This document shows, piece by piece, positions 17,081 to 25,955 of a stretch of 64,000 nt of DNA; position 1 is the first letter of the stretch, and every line of letters starts with the position of its first letter. The stretch comes from G965213525 sp965213525 (lineage in GTDB: Bacteria > Actinomycetota > Acidimicrobiia > Acidimicrobiales > Poriferisodalaceae): the NCBI GenBank assembly GCA_965213525.1, contig OZ243889.1:1922001-1986000 (forward strand). Reading direction: 5' to 3'. Both the position numbers and the translations under genes were made by a program. The notes beneath the pieces were generated by a model. The model saw only the letters and a list, made by a program, of their open reading frames with translations, made no database searches and was not told where the DNA came from.

Positions 17081-17560
17081 GTGACCGATCTCGCCAGCAT
17101 CGCCCCCGCGTTCGTCGACATGGCCCACCGGATCGTGTGGTGCACGGTGGCCACCGTCGACGCCGACGGCGAGCCCCGCACCCGGGTGCTGCACCCGGTG
17201 TGGGACTTCGACGGCGGCGTGTTGCGGGGCCGCATCGCCACCAGCCCCCGCTCGCCGAAGGCCTCGCACCTGGCGGCCGAGCCACGGGTGTCGCTCACCT
17301 ACTGGGCGCCGGATCAGGACACCTGCACCGCCGACTGCGTGGCCGCCTTCGACGACGACCCTGCCGCTGCGGTGGACCTGTGGCGTCGCTTCGCCGAGGC
17401 CCCCGCCCCCCTCGGCTACGACCCGGCGGTCATCCCAGGGTGGACGGGCCCGGACTGCGAGGACTTCGGCGTGCTGCACCTCGACCCCTCCCGCCTGCGG
17501 GTCTTCCCCGGCACGCTGCTGACAGCCGGCGAGGGCGAGCTGCTCACCTGGTCCCGCTGA
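17081..17560 (+). CDS. Pyridoxamine 5'-phosphate oxidase-like flavin/F420 split-barrel protein
   Basis: This 159-residue protein opens with a helix and then CTVATVDADGEPRTRVLHPVW, the usual first strands of the PPOX-like split barrel, followed by TSPRSPKASHLAAEPRVSLTYW. Members bind FMN, F420 or haem and act as oxidoreductases or sequester flavin. Nothing indicates a pyridoxine pathway here. The GTG start has a strong GAGGAGG ribosome binding site. It is divergent from the P450 at 16992 with under 90 bases between them, a hint that they may be co-regulated. Confidence 0.8.
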   Translation: MTDLASIAPAFVDMAHRIVWCTVATVDADGEPRTRVLHPVWDFDGGVLRGRIATSPRSPKASHLAAEPRVSLTYWAPDQDTCTADCVAAFDDDPAAAVDLWRRFAEAPAPLGYDPAVIPGWTGPDCEDFGVLHLDPSRLRVFPGTLLTAGEGELLTWSR

Positions 17561-17593
17561 GCGGACGACCGTCCTCGCCCTGCCGGATGGTGT

Positions 17594-17905
17594 TCAGCAG
17601 TCGGTGACAGCGGAGAGCGCTCGGCAGATCTCAGGCTGCTGCTCGACGCCGAGCACGCCGACCCGGTCGGTCAGCAGGGAGCGGCGGATCGGTTGGAGGT
17701 CGTCGAGGGTGGCGACGCAGTCGGCGGGAAGGCCGTGCGAGGGGCCGAGACCGATCTCGGTGGGGATCCCCCTGACGGTGCGGGTCACCGGAGCGGTCAA
17801 GACCCAGCCAAGCACCGGAACCGTCTCGCTGCGGGTGATGACCAACACCGGTCGACGTTGGTCCTCGGTCTCGGCCCACCAATTGTCGCCCTGGCGTGGC
17901 ATCAC
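17594..17905 (-). CDS. MazF/PemK-like endoribonuclease toxin
   Basis: This 103-residue protein has the PemK/MazF signature: RQGDNWWAETEDQRRPVLVI near the N-terminus, the strand VTRTVRGIPTEIGLG, then LPADCVATLDDLQPI. MazF toxins cleave mRNA at short sequences when freed from their antitoxin. The start is the GTG at 17905, overlapping the antitoxin stop by GTGA; an ATG one codon later would also fit. The gene lies just outside the distal end of the CRISPR array. Confidence 0.85.
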   Translation of the reverse strand: MMPRQGDNWWAETEDQRRPVLVITRSETVPVLGWVLTAPVTRTVRGIPTEIGLGPSHGLPADCVATLDDLQPIRRSLLTDRVGVLGVEQQPEICRALSAVTDC

Positions 17906-18138
17906 CACGGTTCGGCATCGATCATGGCGGCGGTGGCCGCGTCGCTCCAGCCGATCTCGCCGAGGGACTGGGGCCGCTGCTCGTAGCCCGCCACGATCTG
18001 CTGGCCGATCTGGCGCCTCCGGTGGTCCTCGAGCAGCCGATCGAGACCGAGCCGGGCAGCTTGAGAGCGGTTGCCGACCACGCCGGTGGCGACCAATGCG
18101 TCCAGGGCATCAGCGGTCGGCTGATCGATCCGAGTCAC
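17902..18138 (-). CDS. MazF-partner antitoxin, ribbon-helix-helix-like
   Basis: This 78-residue protein has a ribbon-helix-helix-like N-terminal half (IDQPTADALDALVATGVVG, NRSQAARLGLDRLL), in which NRSQAARLGL is the usual second helix. Its C-terminal tail (GEIGWSDAATAAMIDAEPW) would bind the toxin. It neutralises the MazF-like toxin encoded with a 4-bp overlap and should repress its own promoter. A TATGCT -10-like box lies at 18157-18162 on this strand, about 20 bases before the GTG. Confidence 0.78.
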   Translation of the reverse strand: MTRIDQPTADALDALVATGVVGNRSQAARLGLDRLLEDHRRRQIGQQIVAGYEQRPQSLGEIGWSDAATAAMIDAEPW

Positions 18139-18470
18139 GATCTGCGGCGTGCGCTGAGCATAACGAATGTGATGCGCTCGACTCGACCACCTCCCAAATC
18201 GTCGTCCGGACCGCCTCGGGCGACCGGAGGGGGAGTAGCTGCGATCGAGCGCCCGCCTGAGGACGGGGCCAACGCCTACCGTCGAATGGTGGTCGTCCGT
18301 CGCGAGGCGCGCCCATCACCGACCGTCGGAACGGCTCCGGCCAAGGCTGTCGGCGAGCATCACCGGCAGCACCGGTTCGTCGGAGCGAGCGAGTCAGCCG
18401 GTCGAGTCGGGGACCAGCCAAAATCCCGGCGACGGCTCGCACCGGACGTGTCGACGTTGCCTGACGGCAT
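18139..18470. other. Gene-free region between antitoxin and CRISPR array
   Basis: I see no convincing gene here. The left end carries the antitoxin promoter (TATGCT at 18157-18162, minus strand). At 18425-18435 the sequence matches the last 11 bases of the CRISPR repeat, and 35 bases, a normal spacer length, separate it from the first recognisable repeat. It is therefore probably a decayed, older repeat. The rest has no visible structure. Confidence 0.55.
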
Positions 18471-21400
18471 CGCTCGACGAAGGCCGGGGGGTGAACCACG
18501 GCGACGGGCCGGCCCCGTCGAGACCGGCGTCGGTACGGTCCGGCGCCCAACGAAGGCCGGGGGGTGAACCCCGGCGACGGCCATCCGGGACCGGCGTCGG
18601 TACCGATCGCTGCCCGACGCTCAACGAAGGCCGGGGCGTTAACCCCGGCGACGGCACAACGCTTCCTCTAGGTCGAGGACGGAGCCGTCGAACGCTCAAC
18701 GAAGGCCGGGGGGTGAACCCCGGCGACGGCAGCGGGGCCGATGCTGGCGTCGGCGGCCACGACCGCCGCTCAACGAAGGCCGGGGGGTGAACCCCGGCGA
18801 CGGGGCCGGGTGGACTTGAAGGCCGTGCGCTCGTTTGAGCGAGACCGCTCAACGAAGGCCGGGGGGTGAACCCCGGCGACGGGGCGGAGGTCCCGTTCGG
18901 GGAACCACCACTCGGTGGGCGCTCAACGAAGGCCGGGGGGTGAACCCCGGCGACGGCAGCATCGAAATTGTTATCAACCCAGGGGAGGTTCTCCGCTCAA
19001 CGAAGGCCGGGGGGTGAACCCCGGCGACGGCCGGCGATCATTGACCGGTGCCGTTCGGCCGGGCTGACCGCTCAACGAAGGCCGGGGGGTGAACCCCGGC
19101 GACGGCTGCGTGGTGGAGAACAGCCCACGCGCGAAACCTCGTCGCTCAACGAAGGCCGGGGGGTGAACCCCGGCGACGGGCGACGGGCTCGGCGTGAACA
19201 TCCCCGCCACCGCCGGTACCCACGCTCAACGAAGGCCGGGGGGTGAACCCCGGCGACGGCGAACACCAAGAGGGAGTGGAAGGTCGCCGTCTGGGGTGTC
19301 CGCTCAACGAAGGCCGGGGGGTGAACCCCGGCGACGGTTGGTCACGCAACGACTTGCCAGGTCAACCCCGGCTCGTCGCTCAACGAAGGCCGGGGGGTGA
19401 ACCCCGGCGACGGAGCATCCGTACCGTGACCGGCCAGAGGGCCGCCGGCCGCTCAACGAAGGCCGGGGGGTGAACCCCGGCGACGGCGGTCGCGTCGGTG
19501 GTCACCTCGATCGCGGCGAGAGCGCTCAACGAAGGCCGGGGGGTGAACCCCGGCGACGGCCCAGCTCGGACTGGTACGTCTCGGCGGTCGGCTGGCCGCT
19601 CAACGAAGGCCGGGGGGTGAACCCCGGCGACGGCGTTGACGGCCATGATGGGCACCTCCAAGAGGGCCGCTCAACGAAGGCCGGGGGGTGAACCCCGGCG
19701 ACGGCTGGGACGGTGACGGCAGCGGCGACCACAGCCGCGACGCTCAACGAAGGCCGGGGGGTGAACCCCGGCGACGGGGGACCCCCGCCCTAGCAGCCGC
19801 GTCACAGACGATCTCCGCTCAACGAAGGCCGGGGGGTGAACCCCGGCGACGGGCCCGATCGTCGTCGGCGCACGGACCGACCGGACCGACCCGCGCTCAA
19901 CGAAGGCCGGGGGGTGAACCCCGGCGACGGACCGCCCCACACTCCGTGCTCCTCATGACGGATGCCCGATCAACGAAGGCCGGGGGGTGAACCCCGGCGA
20001 CGGACCGGCCACGTACGAACCATCATCATGCAGCAGCCACGCTCAACGAAGGCCGGGGGGTGAACCCCGGCGACGGTGACATCGTGGCCCGCTGGGCCAA
20101 AGCAACGTCAGTCCGCTCAACGAAGGCCGGGGGGTGAACCCCGGCGACGGTCACCGTCGGACCTTCAGCGTCGCTACCGACCACCACCGCTCAACGAAGG
20201 CCGGGGGGTGAACCCCGGCGACGGGCCATCGAACGCGCTGCGCTTCAGCCTTGCCAGTGGCGCGCTCAACGAAGGCCGGGGGGTGAACCCCGGCGACGGC
20301 CATCTCAGCGTTGCTCGACGCCCCGCACAACATCGCTCAACGAAGGCCGGGGGGTGAACCCCGGCGACGGCGACCGGTCGACGTCCCGGAATGGCTTACC
20401 ACCACAACCCGCTCAACGAAGGCCGGGGGGTGAACCCCGGCGACGGTTCGCTCCGACCCTGCCAGCGTTCGCGTCGTCGTCGCTCAACGAAGGCCGGGGG
20501 GTGAACCCCGGCGACGGGTCGTCGGCCAGGTCGAAGCCGTGACCGGTCTGCGCCGCTCAACGAAGGCCGGGGGGTGAACCCCGGCGACGGGGCGTGTCCC
20601 CGTCACCGAACCGGACGCCGATCGCGGCCGCTCAACGAAGGCCGGGGGGTGAACCCCGGCGACGGGCGCATCGAGCGGCTCATCTTGGTGGACGGCGCAC
20701 GGCGCTCAACGAAGGCCGGGGGGTGAACCCCGGCGACGGCGACCCGATCGTGTTCGTCGCGGTGACCAGCACCCGCGCTCAACGAAGGCCGGGGGGTGAA
20801 CCCCGGCGACGGGCGACGCGAACGAGGACGGCATTGGTGGCGTCCCGTTTGGTGTCCGCTCAACGAAGGCCGGGGGGTGAACCCCGGCGACGGCGGCACC
20901 CACAGCGTTACGTGCCCGCACGTCGAACGTCGCTCAACGAAGGCCGGGGGGTGAACCCCGGCGACGGCTTGCTCCGTGCTGAGGGGTTCGACGCTTTCGT
21001 CGACGCTCAACGAAGGCCGGGGGGTGAACCCCGGCGACGGTCGCCGAGGATGCGGGCCCGTTGCCGATGCTGGCTGCTCGCTCAACGAAGGCCGGGGGGT
21101 GAACCCCGGCGACGGCCAGAACCGAACACGGAACCACCTGAGCTGGCCGTTCCGCTCAACGAAGGCCGGGGGGTGAACCCCGGCGACGGGCGAAGGCACC
21201 CCCGTCGAGCGGACCCCGTCGAGGCCCGCTCAACGAAGGCCGGGGGGTGAACCCCGGCGACGGCCACCCCCGACGACGAGGAATTTGCGCTCGGTCTCGG
21301 TGCGCTCAACGAAGGCCGGGGGGTGAACCCCGGCGACGGCTGGGCACCTGCTGTTCTGCTCGGGCCGGGGCTTCGACGCTCAACGAAGGCCGGGGGGTGA

Positions 21401-23890
21401 ACCCCGGCGACGGGCCGGTCGTTCCCGTGTCCGACGTGCGGCGAGGTCCTCCGCTCAACGAAGGCCGGGGGGTGAACCCCGGCGACGGGCCGACCTGGTC
21501 GACCGGATCGACCCTGACGTCGAAGCGCTCAACGAAGGCCGGGGGGTGAACCCCGGCGACGGCAATGACCGACGACACCCCACCCCCAGTCATTGACCGC
21601 GCTCAACGAAGGCCGGGGGGTGAACCCCGGCGACGGCGGCGCTGACCGCATGTGGGTCGGCGACGCCGACGAAGCGCTCAACGAAGGCCGGGGGGTGAAC
21701 CCCGGCGACGGACGGGTTGATCAGGTCACGGTCAACCGAACCGACGAGCGCTCAACGAAGGCCGGGGGGTGAACCCCGGCGACGGACGGGTTGATCAGGT
21801 CACGGTCAACCGAACCGACGAGCGCTCAACGAAGGCCGGGGGGTGAACCCCGGCGACGGGTCGAGCCGTTGACCGACCCACCCCACGGGAGGCGGCCCGC
21901 TCAACGAAGGCCGGGGGGTGAACCCCGGCGACGGACGGGTTGATCAGGTCACGGTCAACCGAACCGACGAGCGCTCAACGAAGGCCGGGGGGTGAACCCC
22001 GGCGACGGGTCGAGCCGTTGACCGACCCACCCCACGGGAGGCGGCCCGCTCAACGAAGGCCGGGGGGTGAACCCCGGCGACGGACGTCTCATGGAACGGC
22101 TGAAGTCGAGGGTCACGTCGCTCAACGAAGGCCGGGGGGTGAACCCCGGCGACGGCGGTCCTAATGGTCGAGGCGTAGCGGCGCCTCAGGCGGCGCTCAA
22201 CGAAGGCCGGGGGGTGAACCCCGGCGACGGCACGAGGGGCGGCGACGCTAGGCAGGGACCGCTCAACCGCTCAACGAAGGCCGGGGGGTGAACCCCGGCG
22301 ACGGAGCTCATCGACGCTAGGTGCGTCACCATGCCGGCGCACCGCTCAACGAAGGCCGGGGGGTGAACCCCGGCGACGGCCGGGGGCCTGGTCGACGTCC
22401 TCGGCGAGGTCACGGATCGCTCAACGAAGGCCGGGGGGTGAACCCCGGCGACGGGAGTGAACGTGGCGTCGTTCCCGGTGACCGTCGTCTCCGCTCAACG
22501 AAGGCCGGGGGGTGAACCCCGGCGACGGGCGAACGAGGACCGCATCGACGGCCTCCCGTTTGGTGTCCGCTCAACGAAGGCCGGGGGGTGAACCCCGACG
22601 ACGGCTTTCAATTATGTATCGCCGGTACGAACAGTTCTCGTACGCTCAACGAAGGCCGGGGGGTGAACCCCGGCGACGGATACAGGAATCGGAGCAAGGA
22701 CGGGGTCGTCTTCGACTCCGCTCAACGAAGGCCGGGGGGTGAACCCCGGCGACGGGTCGCGGCGGACCTCCTCGACGGACAACATCGACCAGTGCGCTCA
22801 ACGAAGGCCGGGGGGTGAACCCCGGCGACGGTGTTCACCCACCCGGCGACCGGCGGGACGGCTGGCAGCGGCGCTCAACGAAGGCCGGGGGGTGAACCCC
22901 GGCGACGGCCACGACGCTCAGTTCTCCCCTTTGACGGCGGCTTCCGCTCAACGAAGGCCGGGGGGTGAACCCCGGCGACGGTCCGTTTGCCTGCCCCAGA
23001 CTGGACCGCCGATTTCACCGCTCAACGAAGGCCGGGGGGTGAACCCCGGCGACGGTGAGACAGAGGCTGATCGGGAACGACTTCGCCAACAGCTCGCTCA
23101 ACGAAGGCCGGGGGGTGAACCCCGGCGACGGCGATGACGTGTCCGGTGGAGCGTTGAGCGACGATCGTGCCCGCTCAACGAAGGCCGGGGGGTGAACCCC
23201 GGCGACGGTGGCGACGAACATCCCGGACGCCACCGCGTTCCCTAGCGCTCAACGAAGGCCGGGGGGTGAACCCCGGCGACGGCGTACTGGGCGGCCAGCA
23301 ACGCCGCCCGCGCGTCCCCGCTCAACGAAGGCCGGGGGGTGAACCCCGGCGACGGCGAAAGGAACCAGCCGCAGAAGGTTGGGATGGCACCTCGCTCAAC
23401 GAAGGCCGGGGGGTGAACCCCGGCGACGGTCCTCCCCCCCTCCACCCACCCCGCTACCGGCGGGGACGCTCAACGAAGGCCGGGGGGTGAACCCCGGCGA
23501 CGGACGTGAACTCTATGAGGCCGGCGTCGCCGACCCCGAGCGCTCAACGAAGGCCGGGGGGTGAACCCCGGCGACGGATCGCCGCACCCACCTGAGGGCA
23601 CGGTCGGCTGCGACGCGCTCAACGAAGGCCGGGGGGTGAACCCCGGCGACGGGGCGCCTACATCGTCGACGACTCCGCATGGGACCACGGCGCTCAACGA
23701 AGGCCGGGGGGTGAACCCCGGCGACGGTGTCAGTCGAGCGGGCGACACCGCCAAGCCGTGAGGTCGCTCAACGAAGGCCGGGGGGTGAACCCCGGCGACG
23801 GGGTCGCATCCTGCTGGCGGCCGGGTGAACCCCGGCCGGGTGGATCGAGCCGTCGCTCAACGAAGGCCGGGGGGTGAACCCCGGCGACGG
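18471..23890 (-). CRISPR. Type I-G CRISPR array, 73 repeats and 72 spacers
   Basis: I count 73 copies of a 37-base repeat, from 18471-18507 to 23854-23890. Read in the likely transcribed direction (minus strand) the repeat contains the hairpin GCCGGGGTTCACCCCCCGGC and ends CTTCGTTGAGCG, the 3' handle side. Spacers are 34-44 bases, with one 52-base exception next to the leader (23802-23853). Orientation follows from repeat decay at the 18471 end (18471, 18544 and 18618 all carry changes) and from the cas operon and leader at the other end. Isolated repeat variants also occur at 19967 and 22568. Spacers are duplicated in a block at 21712-22046. Confidence 0.97.
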
Positions 23891-24027
23891 GGCTCCAGCC
23901 ACCCAGGGTGGCAGGAACTCGCAGATCTGACGGTGGCACCCACTGCCCGCAGTGGAAGTCGCTGGTGGTAGCCCATCGCACACCTCGATTGTCAAGGATC
24001 ACCGGCGGTTCGCAGCCCTGCCGGAAG
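23891..24027 (-). promoter_or_regulatory. CRISPR leader
   Basis: 137 bases lie between the newest repeat and the cas2 stop codon. By position this is the leader, holding the array promoter and the signals for spacer integration. It contains the inverted pair CCACTGC ... GCAGTGG (CCACTGCCCGCAGTGG) near 23937-23954. I cannot assign a -10 box with confidence. Alternatively the array may be transcribed by read-through from the cas operon, since both run on the minus strand. Confidence 0.6.
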
Positions 24028-24318
24028 CTACAAGATCCACGGTTCGTCGACGTCGTGGTGCTTCTGGACCCCGATCGTCGTCCGGCTGTCGGCCAGCCGT
24101 CCGGGCAGTCGGTAGACATGGATGCTGTCGCGTGCGGGGTCGATGGCGTCTGCCAACTCGTGGAGGAGGCGAACCAGGGCTGCCGGCGTTACCCGACACT
24201 CGAAGACCGAGAACTGCGCTCGGCTGCCAAAGGCGGAGCAGACCGCCGCGACGGTGCGGAGTCGACGCGCGCCATCGCCATCTGTGTCGGCGATGTCGTA
24301 GCACACGACCACATCCAT
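24028..24318 (-). CDS. cas2: Cas2
   Basis: This 96-residue protein opens MDVVVCYDIADTDGDGARRL, with the ferredoxin-fold first strand and the Asp of Cas2 (YDI). It continues with FGSRAQFSVFECRVTPAALVRL and ends SIHVYRLPG. Cas2 dimers bridge two Cas1 dimers during spacer integration. It is the last gene of the operon, three bases after the cas1 stop, and immediately precedes the CRISPR leader. There is little room for an independent ribosome binding site, so translation is probably coupled to cas1. Confidence 0.95.
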   Translation of the reverse strand: MDVVVCYDIADTDGDGARRLRTVAAVCSAFGSRAQFSVFECRVTPAALVRLLHELADAIDPARDSIHVYRLPGRLADSRTTIGVQKHHDVDEPWIL

Positions 24319-24321
24319 CGT

Positions 24322-25338
24322 TCACGCAGCGACGACGTATGGCGGGTAGACGGTCAGATCCCCACGGAGATGACGTGCGAGGAGCGTTGCCTGAATCGTC
24401 GGGAGCGCCCAGCGGCCTACCTCACGTCCGAGCGTTCGATGGTGGGCATTTGCGCTCTTGTGCTCCTCCCACAGCTCGAAGAACCTCCGCCGTCCGGTGT
24501 CCGACAGGTAGACCGCTCCGCCCGGCGTCGTCATGAAGTCCTCGGGCCCAAGCTGCCGCCGGCGGAGGACCCCGACGACGAAGCGGTCTGCGATCGGCCT
24601 TAGCTCCTCTGCAAGATCCAGTGCCAGGGCCGGCCGGCCGGCCCGGTCGCCGTGGAGGAAACCGATCTGCGGATCGAGCCCTACCGCCTCGGCAGCGCCG
24701 GTGATCTCGGTGACCAGAAGGCCGTAGGAGAACCCGAGCAGTGCGTTGACTGGATCGCGAGGCGGACGGCGATTTCTCTCCGTGAACCGCCAGCCGGCTG
24801 ATTCGAGCACAGCACCCAGGCAAGCAAAGTGGGCTCGGGCCGCATCGCCCTCGATCCCGCGCACGTGGTTGTCCGTCGGCGCGTGCGCCAGGCTGCCGAT
24901 GCGTTCGGCGATCAAGTCGGCTCGCCGCTCGAGTCGGGCGCGGACATCGCCGTCGGAGTCTCGTGCCCAACGTCGCACGATGCGGTGGCTGTTCTGCAAC
25001 TTGCCGGCGACGAAGTGGCGGCACAGATGGAGCCGAGAAGCTGCGTCATCAGACGCCCGGTGCTGGGCTCGGCGAAGCGCCACGTTCCCGCTCACCGGTG
25101 GGCCGGCCACCCAACGCAGCGCCCCGCTCCGCCGCATCACTGCGACCCGGACGCCCCGCTCGACGCACGCGGCTATGGCGTTGAGGGTCATGGACGCGCC
25201 CCCGATGATCACCACGCCGTCGATCGCCTCCAGCGGCACGCGCGAAGGCCCCCGGGGGCCCCTGACCAGGAGGCTGCCCTTCGAGAGCGAAATCTTGGTC
25301 CGGTGCTCGACGACGTAGACCGTGTTCAGGTATCGCAT
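24322..25338 (-). CDS. cas1: Cas1 integrase (not fused to Cas4)
   Basis: This 338-residue Cas1 begins MRYLNTVYVVEHRTKISLSK with the N-terminal beta domain. The catalytic C-terminal domain includes NALLGFSYGLLVTE (the active-site Glu region), GFLHGD with the metal-binding His, and LALDLAEELRP with the conserved Asp. It inserts new spacers together with Cas2. The ATG at 25338 is backed by GAGGAG eight bases upstream and lies inside the end of cas4, overlapping by 13 bases in another frame. Many type I-G loci carry a single Cas4-Cas1 fusion; here the two proteins are separate. Confidence 0.95.
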   Translation of the reverse strand: MRYLNTVYVVEHRTKISLSKGSLLVRGPRGPSRVPLEAIDGVVIIGGASMTLNAIAACVERGVRVAVMRRSGALRWVAGPPVSGNVALRRAQHRASDDAASRLHLCRHFVAGKLQNSHRIVRRWARDSDGDVRARLERRADLIAERIGSLAHAPTDNHVRGIEGDAARAHFACLGAVLESAGWRFTERNRRPPRDPVNALLGFSYGLLVTEITGAAEAVGLDPQIGFLHGDRAGRPALALDLAEELRPIADRFVVGVLRRRQLGPEDFMTTPGGAVYLSDTGRRRFFELWEEHKSANAHHRTLGREVGRWALPTIQATLLARHLRGDLTVYPPYVVAA

Positions 25339-25955
25339 CTGAAGAGCTCCTCGGTCGTCTCGCGACGCAGTCGTAACGAATCCACGCTGACGATTTCCGG
25401 AAGGCAGTGGTGCAGCAGCTGGCATTGGCGGCACCGTTGGTCGTTCGGGGCAGCTGGCAACTGATCGGCCAGCAGGTTCGAGCGGATGGCATCGATTGCC
25501 CGCAGTGTGCGACGCCGCAGATCGGCGTCGAGCAGGACACGGCTGCGACGCCGTGGTGCCCCGAACCACACGAAGCCGTGGTGGACAGCGATGCCCAGCA
25601 TCTCCTCGAGACACAGCGCCTGGCCGCAGAGCTGCAGATCGGCGGCATCACCGTGCCGGGTGCCGGCCTTGTACTCGACCGGGATGACCGAGCCGTCTTG
25701 GTGGAGCTCGATGACGTCGGATCGGCCACTCAGGCCGAGCGCCTCTGACCAGAGCGGCACACTGCGCAACGTGCGCACGCCCCGAGCGACACGCTGCTCA
25801 CCGGCGTCCACTCGCCGATGAGCTCGGACGCCGTGTGTCGTGTGCTCGTTGTGCTCCCAGACACGATCACCGTGGATCAAGGTGCACTGACGAGGACAGT
25901 ACGCATGATGCTCCAGCGCGCGCAGGGCAACGGTGGGCTCCGGGGGTCTCGTCAT
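25326..25955 (-). CDS. cas4: Cas4 nuclease
   Basis: This 209-residue RecB-like nuclease has an iron-sulfur cluster. One cluster Cys lies in YCPRQC near the N-terminus and three are at the C-terminal end (CRQCQLLHHC). The nuclease core is shown by LSGRSDVIEL and the QxxxY-less but clear VEYKAG motif with Glu and Lys. Cas4 trims prespacers and enforces choice of the correct protospacer-adjacent motif. Its ATG overlaps the upstream gene by ATGA, and its stop lies 13 bases inside cas1, so the Cas4-Cas1 pair is translationally coupled in place of the frequent fusion. Confidence 0.93.
   Translation of the reverse strand: MTRPPEPTVALRALEHHAYCPRQCTLIHGDRVWEHNEHTTHGVRAHRRVDAGEQRVARGVRTLRSVPLWSEALGLSGRSDVIELHQDGSVIPVEYKAGTRHGDAADLQLCGQALCLEEMLGIAVHHGFVWFGAPRRRSRVLLDADLRRRTLRAIDAIRSNLLADQLPAAPNDQRCRQCQLLHHCLPEIVSVDSLRLRRETTEELFRCDT

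Noticed and set aside
18110..18550. Minus- and plus-strand frames in the region before the array
   Set aside because: Arg/Pro-rich translations with no domain or ribosome binding site; they run into CRISPR repeats.
23149..23160. Inverted match to the first nine bases of the repeat inside a spacer
   Set aside because: A nine-base match in about 2.8 kb of spacer DNA on two strands is not convincing.
18491..23761. Many open frames across the array, rich in RRPGGEPRRR or NEGRGVNPGDG
   Set aside because: They are translations of the CRISPR repeat in different frames joined through spacers, with no ribosome binding sites and no conserved start.
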